Source of the DNA: Leptospira tipperaryensis | Lineage (GTDB): Bacteria > Spirochaetota > Leptospiria > Leptospirales > Leptospiraceae | Assembly (NCBI RefSeq): GCF_001729245.1 | Contig: NZ_CP015217.1 | Location: 2,284,001 to 2,348,000 of the forward strand | Direction of reading: 5' to 3' | Length of the DNA stretch: 64,000 nucleotides | Part shown: piece after piece, positions 14,716-25,288 of the stretch | Numbering within the stretch: position 1 is the stretch's first letter | Layout of the letters: every line of letters starts with the position of its first letter | Notes under the pieces: model-generated | Told to the model about the DNA's origin: nothing | Seen by the model: only the letters and a program-made list of their open reading frames with translations | Databases searched by the model: none | Translations under genes and position numbers: made by a program

Positions 14716-15590
14716 TTTGCTTCCAGAGCGTAGGATCGTTCCGGAACGATCAGATACGAAGAAATTTCTCCTGTGTCGACTCTGAGACGAGTGTTCTGGT
14801 TAAACGTATCCAAAATCATCTTTCCGTCCCGAACAAAGTTGTAGAGATAATTTCCGGATTTCATCTTCTTGATCAGAGTAAAGACCCCGTCCCTTTCTTT
14901 TTTGAGAATATCCTGCTCCGGATCCCAATGATTGAAATCTCCTACAAGAGTAATCATCTCAGCCTCGGGAGCGTAGATTCTAAACTCAACGGTTCTGTAT
15001 TCCAATTCTTCATAGGGAGAATCTTCTAAAATTCTCGTGGTCACGTGTTTGTCCGGTCCGGAAGGGATCGCGATGAGTCTCGAAACCAACGAGCCATCTC
15101 CGTCTTCCGTCGAATCGGGGTTAGACGGATCATGAGTAAAAAGACCGTCCACTCTGAATTTGTATTCTAAGACCTTGAGTTCTTCTCGAATCGTGTCTTT
15201 GCTTTCTGGATCGTAGACTGTGTAAAAAATTCCGTGATCGTTCTTTTTGAGAGGAAGACATCTCCAAAGAGAAAAGTTTCCACAAACGGAAACGTCTTCG
15301 TTTTCGATTCCTTCAAAGGTAAAAAGAATACCTCGATTGAGAAGTCTTCCCGTTTCCAAGGAAAGAGAAGAATCGATATAACGGATATATCTCGGCGCCA
15401 CCGGCCTTTTTAGTTTTTCCATCTGCCAGTAATAGTAGATCTTTTCTTTTTCCACCGGTTCTAAAAAGTCTTCGTAGTCCTCGGAAGAAAAAGAGCCAAT
15501 CCAATTTCCGGCGTCATCGGCGCCGATCGCAACGGTAATAGTAAGAAGTAGAGCAAGGAGGAATATTTTTGTCTTAGGAAATGATTTCAT
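14712..15590 (-). CDS. Exported protein with two CBM48/AMPK-like glycogen-binding modules
   Basis: From ATG 15590 the protein has 292 residues and a good signal peptide (MKSFPKTKIFLLALLL, cleavage near AIGADD). The longer frame to 15827 adds 79 residues with no conserved look. Two isoamylase-N/CBM48-like beta sandwiches are visible: ILFTFEGIENEDVSVCGNFS through YKFRVDGLFTHDP, and VEFRIYAPEAEMITLVGDFN through YLYNFVRDGKM. The signature is GNFSLWR or GDFNHWD followed by a Y-x-F-x-x-DG element. No catalytic domain follows, so it may bind polysaccharide or act as a scaffold outside the inner membrane. Confidence 0.75.
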   Translation of the reverse strand: MKSFPKTKIFLLALLLTITVAIGADDAGNWIGSFSSEDYEDFLEPVEKEKIYYYWQMEKLKRPVAPRYIRYIDSSLSLETGRLLNRGILFTFEGIENEDVSVCGNFSLWRCLPLKKNDHGIFYTVYDPESKDTIREELKVLEYKFRVDGLFTHDPSNPDSTEDGDGSLVSRLIAIPSGPDKHVTTRILEDSPYEELEYRTVEFRIYAPEAEMITLVGDFNHWDPEQDILKKERDGVFTLIKKMKSGNYLYNFVRDGKMILDTFNQNTRLRVDTGEISSYLIVPERSYALEAK

Positions 15591-15976
15591 TCTGAATAAA
15601 GATTCGATCGGTTTCGCGAAAAGCATAAGGCAAATCTGGAAATTCGCTTCCAAAGAGAAGAATGGAGTATGGAATCGGACATAAGTCCGAAATGAAGCTC
15701 GAAAGAAGATCTCTTTTCGAGAGTGGAAACCCGATTCTTCCCGAAACGAAAGTTCCGTTGTGAGAACAAGAACGTGTCTTTGTAGGAGCTCTAACAAAAT
15801 CGGATTCGATAAAGGTGGGATTCTCATCTCAAGAAGGCACCCAATTCTTCGTCCAAAAAGAGGAGGAAAGAAAATCGAACTCGTTTTTATCGTTACCTTT
15901 CCTTTTTCCTCTTTGCCCGGAAGAGTTTTTTCATTGGAGAATTTCGAAGGATTCCGATAGTATTTAGCAGGATATC
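15591..15976. other. Intergenic region between the CBM48-like and giant TPR genes
   Basis: Divergent promoter region of about 390 bp. It holds one solo copy of the palindromic head of the dispersed element family (TGTAGGAGCTCTAACA, 15781-15796). I see no convincing gene in it. An open frame extending the leftward gene to 15827 is considered spurious. Confidence 0.5.
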
Positions 15977-18900
15977 ATGGCAGAGGCGAATTCTACCCCA
16001 CTCAAGGAAGCAGAATTAGAACAAATACGTTCTATTCTCCAACCTCTTTCCAAGAATCCGGATATCTCGGAAGAGCTCAATCCTATGCTCTCCGTCTTTC
16101 GTGAAAAGATGGGTTACGGAAGTCCAGTTTCCTCCGACGACGAGGAAGAAGATACAACCCCAGCACCTTCCTCCGACTCCGAAAATTTTGACGATGACGA
16201 CGAAGACGGTGTAGAACCTCCTACACTGGAAAGACCCAAATCCAAGATCATCGAAGACGATGATATCGATTTAGACGAACTCTTATCAGAACCTTCTCAA
16301 ACTCCTCCTCCTCCTACAGACGACGACTTTGACGTCGCTCCTTCTTCCGATTCGGGAGAAGCCGATCCATTTGCTGATTTTGGAATGGATTCCGAACCGA
16401 CTCCGGCTGCAAGTTCGGACGAAGAGGATCCGTTTGGCGACTTAGGGCTTCCTCCGGAAACGACACCTTCTTCGAGCGACGATTTTTCCTTTGGAGAAGA
16501 GGAAACTCCGACAAGCCCAGATTCTGCCGATCCGTTCGCCGACCTCGATGAGATGACTAGCGAGACTACCCCCGAAGCAGATCCATTTGCCGGGTTGGGT
16601 GGTGATACTTCGGAAGCGGATCCATTTGGTGAAAGCGATTTTGGAGCTCCTCCCGTTTCCGACGACGCGGATCCTTTTGCAGGAATGGACTCTTTTACTT
16701 CCACACCGGAATCGGGCACTGAAGAAGTCGATCCCTTTGCGGATCTCGGCGGCTCTGGTTTAGAAACTCCGGACGCGGGTGATGATTTTGGACTGTCCTC
16801 ACCGGAACCCGCTGGAAGCGGAGATTCTTTTGACGATTTTATGTCCTCCTCTCCGGAGCAGAGCGGAGGAGACGATGATTTCTTTAGCCAACCCGCGGAT
16901 GCGGGACCGTCCGCAGCGGAATCCGATCCATTCTCCGATTTCGGCGATTTAGGTTCTCCGGGACAAGACCCCTTCTCCGATCTCACTTCTTCGGCGACCG
17001 CATCCGAAGATCCTTTTGCGGATTTTGTGCCTTCCTCGGAAGAAGACACGTTATCCGACATCCCTGGTGGAGCGGACGCTTCTTTCGATTCGTTTAGTCC
17101 TGATCTGGATAGCGATTCCGGAAGCGAGGACTATGACTCCGGAAGTTCTTTCGGACTCGAAGCGGATCTCCAAGGACTGGCGAGCGAAGAAAAACAGGAA
17201 ATCGATAAGGGACTCAAAGACGAAGAACTCGCCATCATTCAAAAAGAAATTCTTCGTTACCCGCCGGTTCTTCGCCGTGCGGTGATCGACGCGATCGTTC
17301 AGGATCGACTTACTCCGAGAGATCAAAAAGGTCTCTTAGAACTCATCAAGATCGAAAGTTCTCCCGATGAGATCGCGGACTTTCTTTCGGGAGTTTTGGG
17401 AGAAACGATTTCTCTTTCTCAGAGAGGAAGCGGTTTCTCTCGAGACGGGGTTCCGATCATCTCCACCGACCCTCTTTATACAAAAGAAGGTTTGCAGAGA
17501 CAAAAAAAAGCGATTCGAAGAACCGTCTTCGGAATCGCGGCCGCAATTTTTCTCATTGTAGGCGGAACGTTTCTCTATAGAAATTTTATCATTCCGAATC
17601 AAGCCGCTCAGTATTACGAACAAGGTCTGACTCTTATCCGAGAAGCGGGCGCGTATCCAAAAAACAGCGACGTTCGCAAAAAGAAATTCTTCGAAGCGGA
17701 GGAAGCCTTTGCAAGAGGAGAAAACATTCTTCCGAACCATCTCAAATATTTGAATCTCTACGGAGTCGAATACACTCGAGTGGAAGAATACGATCGCGGT
17801 TTTGAAAAACTTTTTGGAAAGGTCAGTCCCGACTTCGGCGCGGGCGGAGAAGAATCCGCTTCCAACGCTTGGGACAAAAGAGAAAAAGTTCCGATCATCA
17901 CTTTAGCGAAAGGCCAAGTCTGGGACAACGGAAAACTTCCGATCGCCGGAAAGATCGGCAATGAGAATCGGATGATTCTTCTCGCACAAGACGGAATTCA
18001 AAGAAAAATTCAGAAAGCCGGCGCTTATATCGTGATGCGTTTGGAAAAACAAATTCACGACAATGCTACTTATAAGAATTTAGGAAGATTTCATTCTTCC
18101 ATCATGCCTTCTTTCACCGAATCGTCGTTAGGCGGTGGAAGATACAAAAACGACCAACTCGCGATCAATTTTTACAAACAAGTCTATACGGACGGAAACG
18201 AACCCTACGACGAAGAATCCACGGCGGGAATCGCAAAAATTTATTACAATCGAAGAGAATTTGGAAAGGCGGCTTCGTTTTACAACAAGATCGTGGAAAT
18301 CGATCCTTCCAGCCCGGTCGGCGAAGGCGGCCTACTCTCCACTTATATCGAAATGTGGAAAGAAGACGGAAATCCTCAGTTCGTGATCAATCACCACAGA
18401 CAGATCAAAAACAATTTAGACATAGAGAAAAAACTTTCTCTCTATGTTCTTTCCAAACTCGCTTCCTTTTACACTGATTTGAATAAGAAAGAATTAAGAA
18501 TTCGTTATAATATCAATCCTGTTGATCAGGTTTCCGGAATGGAAGTAAACGACAACGCACTTGAAATCTTAGATCTGATCTATCACAAGACCGAAGAAGA
18601 TTCCGTAACGGGAACAGAAAGAGACGGAGCCGACTACGCGGAAGGATACTATCAAAGGGGAAGATACTTTGCTTCCATTAAAGAATCGATTCAAGCGAGA
18701 AGATTTTTTGAAAAAGCCGCAACCCTCGATCCTGCTCACTACTTGGCCGCGACCGAACTTGCAGAGAACGCGATCCGTCTCGCAAACTTCGGAGAAGCCG
18801 ACAAATTGTTAAACGAAGCGATCCATCGTTTTGAAAACTACAAACAAAGTTATGGAGCCAGAGAAGAAGACGAAACGCTGATCCAAGGAAACGTAGGAAG

Positions 18901-19660
18901 AATCTATTTCGACAAGGCGAGAATCCAATATCTCTCGGCCGCCGGAATCAATGAAAAAGATAAGATCACTGAATTCCCTGGAAGAAAGATCTATCCTTTC
19001 CGTGCAAGAACCGCAATGGATTCGGTTGCAAAGACAAGATCCATGGAATTGAAAAATTCTCTGGAAGGATTCTCCAAAGCGGAAGCCGTACAAACAGATG
19101 AAAACGAATTCACACTCATTCGAAGATGGAGAACCCCTCTTCCTGCGGGAATCCAAAGAGAACTTCGTTACTTCAAGGGCTGGGTGGATTATATGAGCGG
19201 CGACTTTGCGGCTTCTCTAAACGAATGGTCCGGGTTTGAAGACGAAGACGAATACAATCATTCTACCCTTCTCATGGGAAAAGCGAACGCGTTTTATTAT
19301 ACGGGTCAATACAAAGCAAGTCTTGGAAATTATCTGAAGGTTCAAGACGATATGGAAGAAAAACTTCTGAACATGGGACTTCCAAAACCGGATGATCCAT
19401 ATCACCAAGAAGTCTACCAGACCCTCGTCGCTGCTTATAACAATATCGGCGCGGTTTATGAAAAACAAGGAAACACGGCAGAAGCCCTGAAACACTACTG
19501 GAAGGCGATTGAAACCGCAAGAAAGATCAGCGAAGTTTCGGAAATCGCAATGTCCAATAAAGATCTTATGTTTAAAAAAGAAGCCATTGGACAAGATCCG
19601 CTCTTGGAAGACTGGCTCTCTCCCACCTTGGACAGCGTCAAAAAGTTAGTCAGAGAGTAA
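15977..19660 (+). CDS. Large acidic/TPR membrane protein, possible flagellar collar protein FlcA
   Basis: 1227 residues. Residues 45-395 are acidic, Ser/Pro-rich and probably disordered, with ten copies of a DPF motif (DPFADLG, DPFGDLG, DPFAGLG and variants). A folded helical part (KEILRYPPVLRRAVIDAI) precedes one transmembrane helix at about 517-538 (FGIAAAIFLIVGGTFLYR). The C-terminal ~680 residues contain TPR repeats and would lie in the periplasm (for example AGIAKIYYNRREFGKAASFY, SIKESIQARRFFEKAATLDP). This plan resembles the spirochaetal periplasmic flagellar collar protein FlcA (BB0326 of Borrelia), which helps stator assembly. That identity is inference; any spirochaete TPR scaffold is possible. 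Confidence 0.6.
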   Translation: MAEANSTPLKEAELEQIRSILQPLSKNPDISEELNPMLSVFREKMGYGSPVSSDDEEEDTTPAPSSDSENFDDDDEDGVEPPTLERPKSKIIEDDDIDLDELLSEPSQTPPPPTDDDFDVAPSSDSGEADPFADFGMDSEPTPAASSDEEDPFGDLGLPPETTPSSSDDFSFGEEETPTSPDSADPFADLDEMTSETTPEADPFAGLGGDTSEADPFGESDFGAPPVSDDADPFAGMDSFTSTPESGTEEVDPFADLGGSGLETPDAGDDFGLSSPEPAGSGDSFDDFMSSSPEQSGGDDDFFSQPADAGPSAAESDPFSDFGDLGSPGQDPFSDLTSSATASEDPFADFVPSSEEDTLSDIPGGADASFDSFSPDLDSDSGSEDYDSGSSFGLEADLQGLASEEKQEIDKGLKDEELAIIQKEILRYPPVLRRAVIDAIVQDRLTPRDQKGLLELIKIESSPDEIADFLSGVLGETISLSQRGSGFSRDGVPIISTDPLYTKEGLQRQKKAIRRTVFGIAAAIFLIVGGTFLYRNFIIPNQAAQYYEQGLTLIREAGAYPKNSDVRKKKFFEAEEAFARGENILPNHLKYLNLYGVEYTRVEEYDRGFEKLFGKVSPDFGAGGEESASNAWDKREKVPIITLAKGQVWDNGKLPIAGKIGNENRMILLAQDGIQRKIQKAGAYIVMRLEKQIHDNATYKNLGRFHSSIMPSFTESSLGGGRYKNDQLAINFYKQVYTDGNEPYDEESTAGIAKIYYNRREFGKAASFYNKIVEIDPSSPVGEGGLLSTYIEMWKEDGNPQFVINHHRQIKNNLDIEKKLSLYVLSKLASFYTDLNKKELRIRYNINPVDQVSGMEVNDNALEILDLIYHKTEEDSVTGTERDGADYAEGYYQRGRYFASIKESIQARRFFEKAATLDPAHYLAATELAENAIRLANFGEADKLLNEAIHRFENYKQSYGAREEDETLIQGNVGRIYFDKARIQYLSAAGINEKDKITEFPGRKIYPFRARTAMDSVAKTRSMELKNSLEGFSKAEAVQTDENEFTLIRRWRTPLPAGIQRELRYFKGWVDYMSGDFAASLNEWSGFEDEDEYNHSTLLMGKANAFYYTGQYKASLGNYLKVQDDMEEKLLNMGLPKPDDPYHQEVYQTLVAAYNNIGAVYEKQGNTAEALKHYWKAIETARKISEVSEIAMSNKDLMFKKEAIGQDPLLEDWLSPTLDSVKKLVRE

Positions 19661-19839
19661 GAGTTCCTACACAAAACGAGTTTGTCTTATCAAGAACTCG
19701 GACCGAGAAAGTCATTTGAGTCCTTTGGAAAAGAAGAAGGCAATGACGTTCTCAATTCTGTTCTGTCAGATCGATTTTTGCCGAAAAAATTCAGAAATCG
19801 GAATCCAAATCCGCATCGAACAAAACGAACGAAAAAACA

Positions 19840-20376
19840 TTAAGGATTAAGAATATTCAATTTTGACTGAGTATCCACTTTTTCCCGAATATTCTTTAGG
19901 AGCGTTTGGAAGCGGGAAGCGTCGCCGGAAGAAAAGAGCTGATTGGTAGTTTTTTCCCGGGAAGAAAAACTAAATGTAATTTCTTTCGCATTCAAAATTC
20001 GATCCACGAGCTCCGTAGGAATCAAAGAAGAAATCCGCATCGAATCCGAATAATCCGTTCCGACCTTGCGTAAGTTGTACCAAGTCCCATCCAACTTGAG
20101 AGAAACTCCGATCGGAAAACTGACCTCGAAAGAACTGAGATAATAATCTAAAAAAAGAGATTTCTCTCCGCTGGAATTCTTAAAAACTCCCCGAAAGTTC
20201 ATCGATTTGGTGTCGCCTTGAGAACAAAAAAGATGAAAACCCGGACAGAGAGGCTCCGAATGAAAAAGGACCTGTTCAAGCGCCGGCTCCGGGGTCTGAA
20301 GAACGCTCGTAGAAGAACAAGAAATACCAGTGAACAATATGACGCAGAAAATAAAAGAAGAGATTTGAATCTTCAA
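19840..20376 (-). CDS. Putative lipoprotein
   Basis: 178 residues from a TTG start. The signal peptide MKIQISSFIFCVILFTGISC gives a lipobox with Cys at residue 20, followed by SSTS. The mature part has Cys residues (CPGFHLFCSQG) and strands such as SLFLDYYLSSFEVSFPIGVS, but no family I recognise. Convergent with the giant TPR gene and divergent from serA. The TTG start lacks a textbook ribosome site, so the start is uncertain. Confidence 0.65.
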   Translation of the reverse strand: MKIQISSFIFCVILFTGISCSSTSVLQTPEPALEQVLFHSEPLCPGFHLFCSQGDTKSMNFRGVFKNSSGEKSLFLDYYLSSFEVSFPIGVSLKLDGTWYNLRKVGTDYSDSMRISSLIPTELVDRILNAKEITFSFSSREKTTNQLFSSGDASRFQTLLKNIREKVDTQSKLNILNP

Positions 20377-20593
20377 AGGGGCCCCCGAGGGAATTTTCCC
20401 CAGTTTTTCTTAGGGAGCTACGTTTTGAAAGAAAATTCCAGAAGAATCCCAGACTCCCGCTCGTTGTAAGACATCCTACAAACCCCGAAAAAATCCCTTC
20501 CAATCGAGGAAAACCCGAAAAAGGCTTCCTAGGTTTGTGGAGGAAAAATTCAATTTTCAGAGAAGCGCACCCTTGAAACCCTGGTAGGTACTT

Positions 20594-21817
<1,224 letters not shown>

Positions 21818-21952
21818 ACAAAATGCCTTACGTAAAAGCAATTTGCCAGAAAGAAAATATAATGGAAATGTAATATAAAATTCATAGTCCCTAAGAAAGA
21901 ATTTTTTGAATTTTACTTGCTTTAATTTGGAGGGATTCCTTACTATTGTGCT

Positions 21953-22258
21953 ATGCACTATAACAGAATTCCCAACACGATTACCGTATATCTGAGCGAA
22001 CTGGCCGATCAGAGTCTTCGGCTGGCTGAGAATATTCTGAAAGGTCTGCTTCATAGAACCGATTCTCCAATTGAACCGGGAACGGTTTTAGAACTCAAAC
22101 TCGGAACAATCAGTCTTTCCGGAGCGATTCAGATTCCTGTAAAGGTCATTCGTTGCGAAAAGATTTCCGGATCGGAATACGATCTCTATATGAACTATAC
22201 GGAAAGAGATTTTAATAAGGTTCAAGAAATCGAAGACCTGATTCGAGATCTTTCTTAA
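21953..22258 (+). CDS. Small PilZ-like protein
   Basis: 101 residues. The C-terminal two thirds (IEPGTVLELKLGTISLSGAI, then IPVKVIRCEKISGSEYDLYM and NYTERDF) resemble the beta-barrel of PilZ domains, but the N-terminal RxxxR and the (D/N)xSxxG motifs that bind cyclic-di-GMP are not evident. Thus any c-di-GMP binding is doubtful. GGAGGG at 21929-21934 is 18 nt from the ATG, rather far for a ribosome site. The stop codon sits in a TTCTTAA-TC-TTAAGAA inverted repeat. Confidence 0.55.
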   Translation: MHYNRIPNTITVYLSELADQSLRLAENILKGLLHRTDSPIEPGTVLELKLGTISLSGAIQIPVKVIRCEKISGSEYDLYMNYTERDFNKVQEIEDLIRDLS

Positions 22259-23116
22259 TCTTAAGAATCAAGAGCGTATAATGTTCTACAGAGAAAATCC
22301 TATCCACTTCAGGGAAAGTTTCTTTCTCTGAAGAATTTCATATGGAACATACGTATTCCTCGCGTTTTTTTCGAGAGTCCCGATCGTAAAGGCCGCTCCG
22401 TTAGAAATCACTGCTGAACTTCTTAGCCAAGGAAAAAATCCACCACTGATTGGAGAATGTCAGGTTTCAAACTTTCTTATCCGTAAGAGCTCCTACAAAT
22501 CGATTTTTCCAATGACCGATCTTTCTTTTATCGTTTGTCCCGGCATCTCGAATCTTAGAATCACTACAATGACTTTAGGCTATTCGGTAAAATCCTCTGG
22601 TTTAAAAATCCAATTTCCCATTCTTAATAAAACTTACAGATTGAATTCTTTATAGAGGCGCGTTTACGATCCTTTCTTCCGATCCCTTTTTTATTTCCTC
22701 ATAAGAACATGCAAAGAAACAAATATTCTATTTTGCTATTCCATTCGCACCGACGGTAGAATTCATTGGGAAACGTTCTCTTTTTAATCAATTTATTAAT
22801 AGAACGAAGCTCCACTCGATTCTAAAAAGATTCGTTCGACGCTTGGGCTTCCAATTCATTCTTAGAAATCCTGTCAAAGAAGTTGTAAACTCTTACACTG
22901 CTCTTTTATAAAAACAAAATCAGAAGAGACAAGATTGCGAAAAAAATAAATCCTATAATCAAAATCGATATCGCCTAACACCTGATAGTTTTCATTTTCT
23001 TGCGTTCAAAAGGATTGCGATAATTTGAATTTCAAATTATTAAAAGTTTATAAAATGAAAGAATTCATCGGTCAGCGTTGACAAAACTTCGGTTTCCAAA
23101 GAAGTTATCAACTAAG
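22259..23116. other. 858-bp region without a recognisable gene
   Basis: AT-rich, with stop codons in all frames and no long open frame. Contains one reverse-oriented partial element head (AGAGCTCCTACAAA near 22486-22499). I cannot match it to a degraded gene by eye. Confidence 0.5.
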
Positions 23117-23563
23117 ATGAATCCCTTTCAATCCATGCCGGAAGTCAATTCTCCGGAATTCATACAGTATTTTCAGAGTCAGGATACATTCTCACGGAAA
23201 CTTGGTTACAAAGCGCTGCAAGCAAGTCCCGGTAAGAGTGAATATGAAATCGAAGTAGACGAAACGTTTCACAATCCGGTCAAAATCGTTCACGGGGCCG
23301 CACTTTTTGCTGCGATGGATAGTTCCGCCGGAGCGGCGATGGCCGCCTGGATTAAGTCTTCCGGAAGAAAATGTAAGTTTATGGCGACTGGAACCGCCGA
23401 AATCAAATATCGAAAGAGCGTAACATCGGGAAAAATTAAGATTCTTAGCGAAATCACGGAACAAAAACGTTCCACGGTTCGTTTGATCTCGAAGTCGATC
23501 GATCAGGACGGTGACTTGGTAGCCGAGCTACTTTCTATCTGGGTCGTAAAGTTCGAAGACTAA
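23117..23563 (+). CDS. PaaI-type hotdog-fold thioesterase
   Basis: 148 residues from ATG 23117; an upstream TTG at 23078 would add 13 residues without a ribosome site. The hotdog signature is NPVKIVHGAALFAAMDSSAGAAM: the HGAALFAAMD motif carries the catalytic Asp/Glu-type residue and the long helix of the fold. The following strands (KCKFMATGTAEIKYRKSVTSG) match the family. It probably hydrolyses an acyl-CoA thioester in the cytoplasm, substrate unknown. Monocistronic, followed by a hairpin. Confidence 0.75.
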   Translation: MNPFQSMPEVNSPEFIQYFQSQDTFSRKLGYKALQASPGKSEYEIEVDETFHNPVKIVHGAALFAAMDSSAGAAMAAWIKSSGRKCKFMATGTAEIKYRKSVTSGKIKILSEITEQKRSTVRLISKSIDQDGDLVAELLSIWVVKFED

Positions 23564-23597
23564 AAAGCGAGTTCTTTTTAACAAAGATATTAAGCGA

Positions 23598-23619
23598 AGG
23601 AGGTATTTTTAAACCTCCT
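23598..23619. terminator. Hairpin after thioesterase gene
   Basis: AGGAGGT and ACCTCCT form a 7-bp stem with an 8-nt loop, between convergent genes. A second inverted repeat follows: TTAGAATTTT (23634-23643) and AAAATTCTAA (23654-23663), 10-bp arms, overlapping the stop of the leftward small gene. Neither has a clean U-tract, so both are only candidate terminators. Confidence 0.45.
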
Positions 23620-23659
23620 GCTCTCTTGTTACTTTAGAATTTTTGAATTTTCTAAAATT

Positions 23660-23875
23660 CTAAGCTACGAAAAACTCTGCACGGCTGATGCTCGCGAGTT
23701 CGACGGCGCTCGTGAGATTTTTTGTGGGAAAATAAACGATCTGTTCTCCGACCAATTTACGATTACGATCCAATTCCACGCGAGACCCGTCTTTCAGATG
23801 CAGGACGATGTCGATCCCGCGATAGTTAATGTATCTTTCTAACTGGCTCTTAAACTTTGCAGCTTGTTCTTGCAT
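23660..23875 (-). CDS. Small conserved hypothetical protein
   Basis: 71 residues with a strong ribosome site (AAGGAAG, 5 nt before ATG). Content is a helix (MQEQAAKFKSQLERYINYRG) followed by strands (IDIVLHLKDGSRVELDRNRK, GEQIVYFPTK), an LSm-like or SH3-like pattern, but I recognise no family. It ends within an inverted repeat. The good start and balanced composition argue that it is real. Confidence 0.6.
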   Translation of the reverse strand: MQEQAAKFKSQLERYINYRGIDIVLHLKDGSRVELDRNRKLVGEQIVYFPTKNLTSAVELASISRAEFFVA

Positions 23876-23959
23876 GGAAACTTCCTTAAAATTGTTGAAA
23901 GGATGTTCTAGGCCATGCAGGAAAGTACAAGCTTTTTTTTCTAAAGAGACAGAATTTTT

Positions 23960-25276
23960 TTATTCGGCACTGGGGGAAATCGTTTCCTGCAACGTCCAAG
24001 TAGTTCCGTTGTCCGCAGAAACGTATCGACGCATTGCATCACCTTCCTTGTTGCTAAACAAATGAAGTTTTTCTCCTCCCGCCATAGTTACAAAATGACC
24101 GAGAGAGGCCGTAAAACTCGGAGTCGGATCGGTATCGTAGTCCGGACTCGGAAGCGGGAAAGTACTTTGATCCACCTGAACCCAGTTTACTCCAAAGTCC
24201 ATAGTCTTAAAAAGAAAATGTTTATAAAGACCCAGATTTGAAGTCGCGACTAAGGATAAATAAGAACCGTTGTTTCCGCGAACCAGAAATACTACGTCCG
24301 TATCCGCAATGCCCGAAGTCGAAATCACTTGTTGATTGGAATTTCCGGGAGAAACAAGGGATCCAAAGGACGTTAGATCACCCACAGTCGAGGTGATTCT
24401 AACCGAATTGTTCGTATGCTCTGTATAATGGGATATCGTTAAGTCCTGTTCGATATAGAAGTTTGAATTTCCTAAAAACGTATTGTAGGGCGCAGCCTTA
24501 TAGTTCGACACAAGAGTAACCGGTGATACTCCAAAGGTCGCAATGGTTCCGTTTGTAGAATTGAACGAATAACTCGAGCCGGTGATCGTATCCAGACAAT
24601 TTCCCACACTTCCATTGTTAACGACTAAAGAACAAAGAGTATTGATGGGAGCGGCGATCGTAACACGATTCGTAAAATCGCTATCCATGTTGTAACAAGT
24701 CGTAGTGCTCGCGCTAATCGGTTGTTCGCAAAAGACGATTTTTTCCGCGGCGCCAACGTTATAACTTCCCATTCCCACTATCTTTTCCCCCGCGATTACC
24801 GGAGAAAACTTAATGAAAGTTAGACGATTCCCCGCAATCGGCAAAACGGATCCAACCCAGTAGTAATAGTCCGGAGGGGTCGTCGGGTTCAAAACTTCGA
24901 AAAGGATAAAATACTTGTTACTCGTATTTGACGGAATGTATCCGAAACCGATCATATTCGCGTATTGATCTCCTACCATCGGCACATTTGTAGGAATGAT
25001 ATCCGTAGCACTTTCTTTCGCGATGATCAAATCGACGCGGTTTCTCGGATCATCGGTTCCGTCAAACGTCCGGCGAGAATAAGAAATATAAGTATCTAGA
25101 TTAGCTTTTTTGAAAGCGTGATACTTACTTTGCATAAAATTCGTATAACCGAAAAGATTCACTCCCAAAAGACTTCGTACAATCCCGAGAATTCCATTCG
25201 GATCCAGAGCGTTCTCCTCGAACTTATAACACTGAGATTGAATGAGAATTAAAAGAATCAAAAGGAATCGTTTCAT
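23960..25276 (-). CDS. Large putative lipoprotein with Asp-box (BNR-like) motifs
   Basis: 438 residues. The signal is [16 protein letters not shown] with lipobox Cys at 16. The mature part is Ser/Thr/Asn-rich beta structure. Near the C-terminus, LFKTMDFGVNWVQVD and VSADNGTTWTLQE match Asp-box (S-x-D-x-G-x-x-W) repeats of sialidase-type beta propellers. No catalytic set is evident, so it is probably a surface binding protein. It follows the DUF5683-like gene by 12 bp and is likely co-transcribed with it. Confidence 0.7.
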   Translation of the reverse strand: MKRFLLILLILIQSQCYKFEENALDPNGILGIVRSLLGVNLFGYTNFMQSKYHAFKKANLDTYISYSRRTFDGTDDPRNRVDLIIAKESATDIIPTNVPMVGDQYANMIGFGYIPSNTSNKYFILFEVLNPTTPPDYYYWVGSVLPIAGNRLTFIKFSPVIAGEKIVGMGSYNVGAAEKIVFCEQPISASTTTCYNMDSDFTNRVTIAAPINTLCSLVVNNGSVGNCLDTITGSSYSFNSTNGTIATFGVSPVTLVSNYKAAPYNTFLGNSNFYIEQDLTISHYTEHTNNSVRITSTVGDLTSFGSLVSPGNSNQQVISTSGIADTDVVFLVRGNNGSYLSLVATSNLGLYKHFLFKTMDFGVNWVQVDQSTFPLPSPDYDTDPTPSFTASLGHFVTMAGGEKLHLFSNKEGDAMRRYVSADNGTTWTLQETISPSAE

Positions 25277-25288
25277 GATTTTACCCTA

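Noticed and set aside
16297..17061. 254-codon leftward ORF, Ser/Pro-rich
   Set aside because: Exact antisense of the acidic DPF-repeat region of the giant gene; the biased codons leave the opposite frame open.
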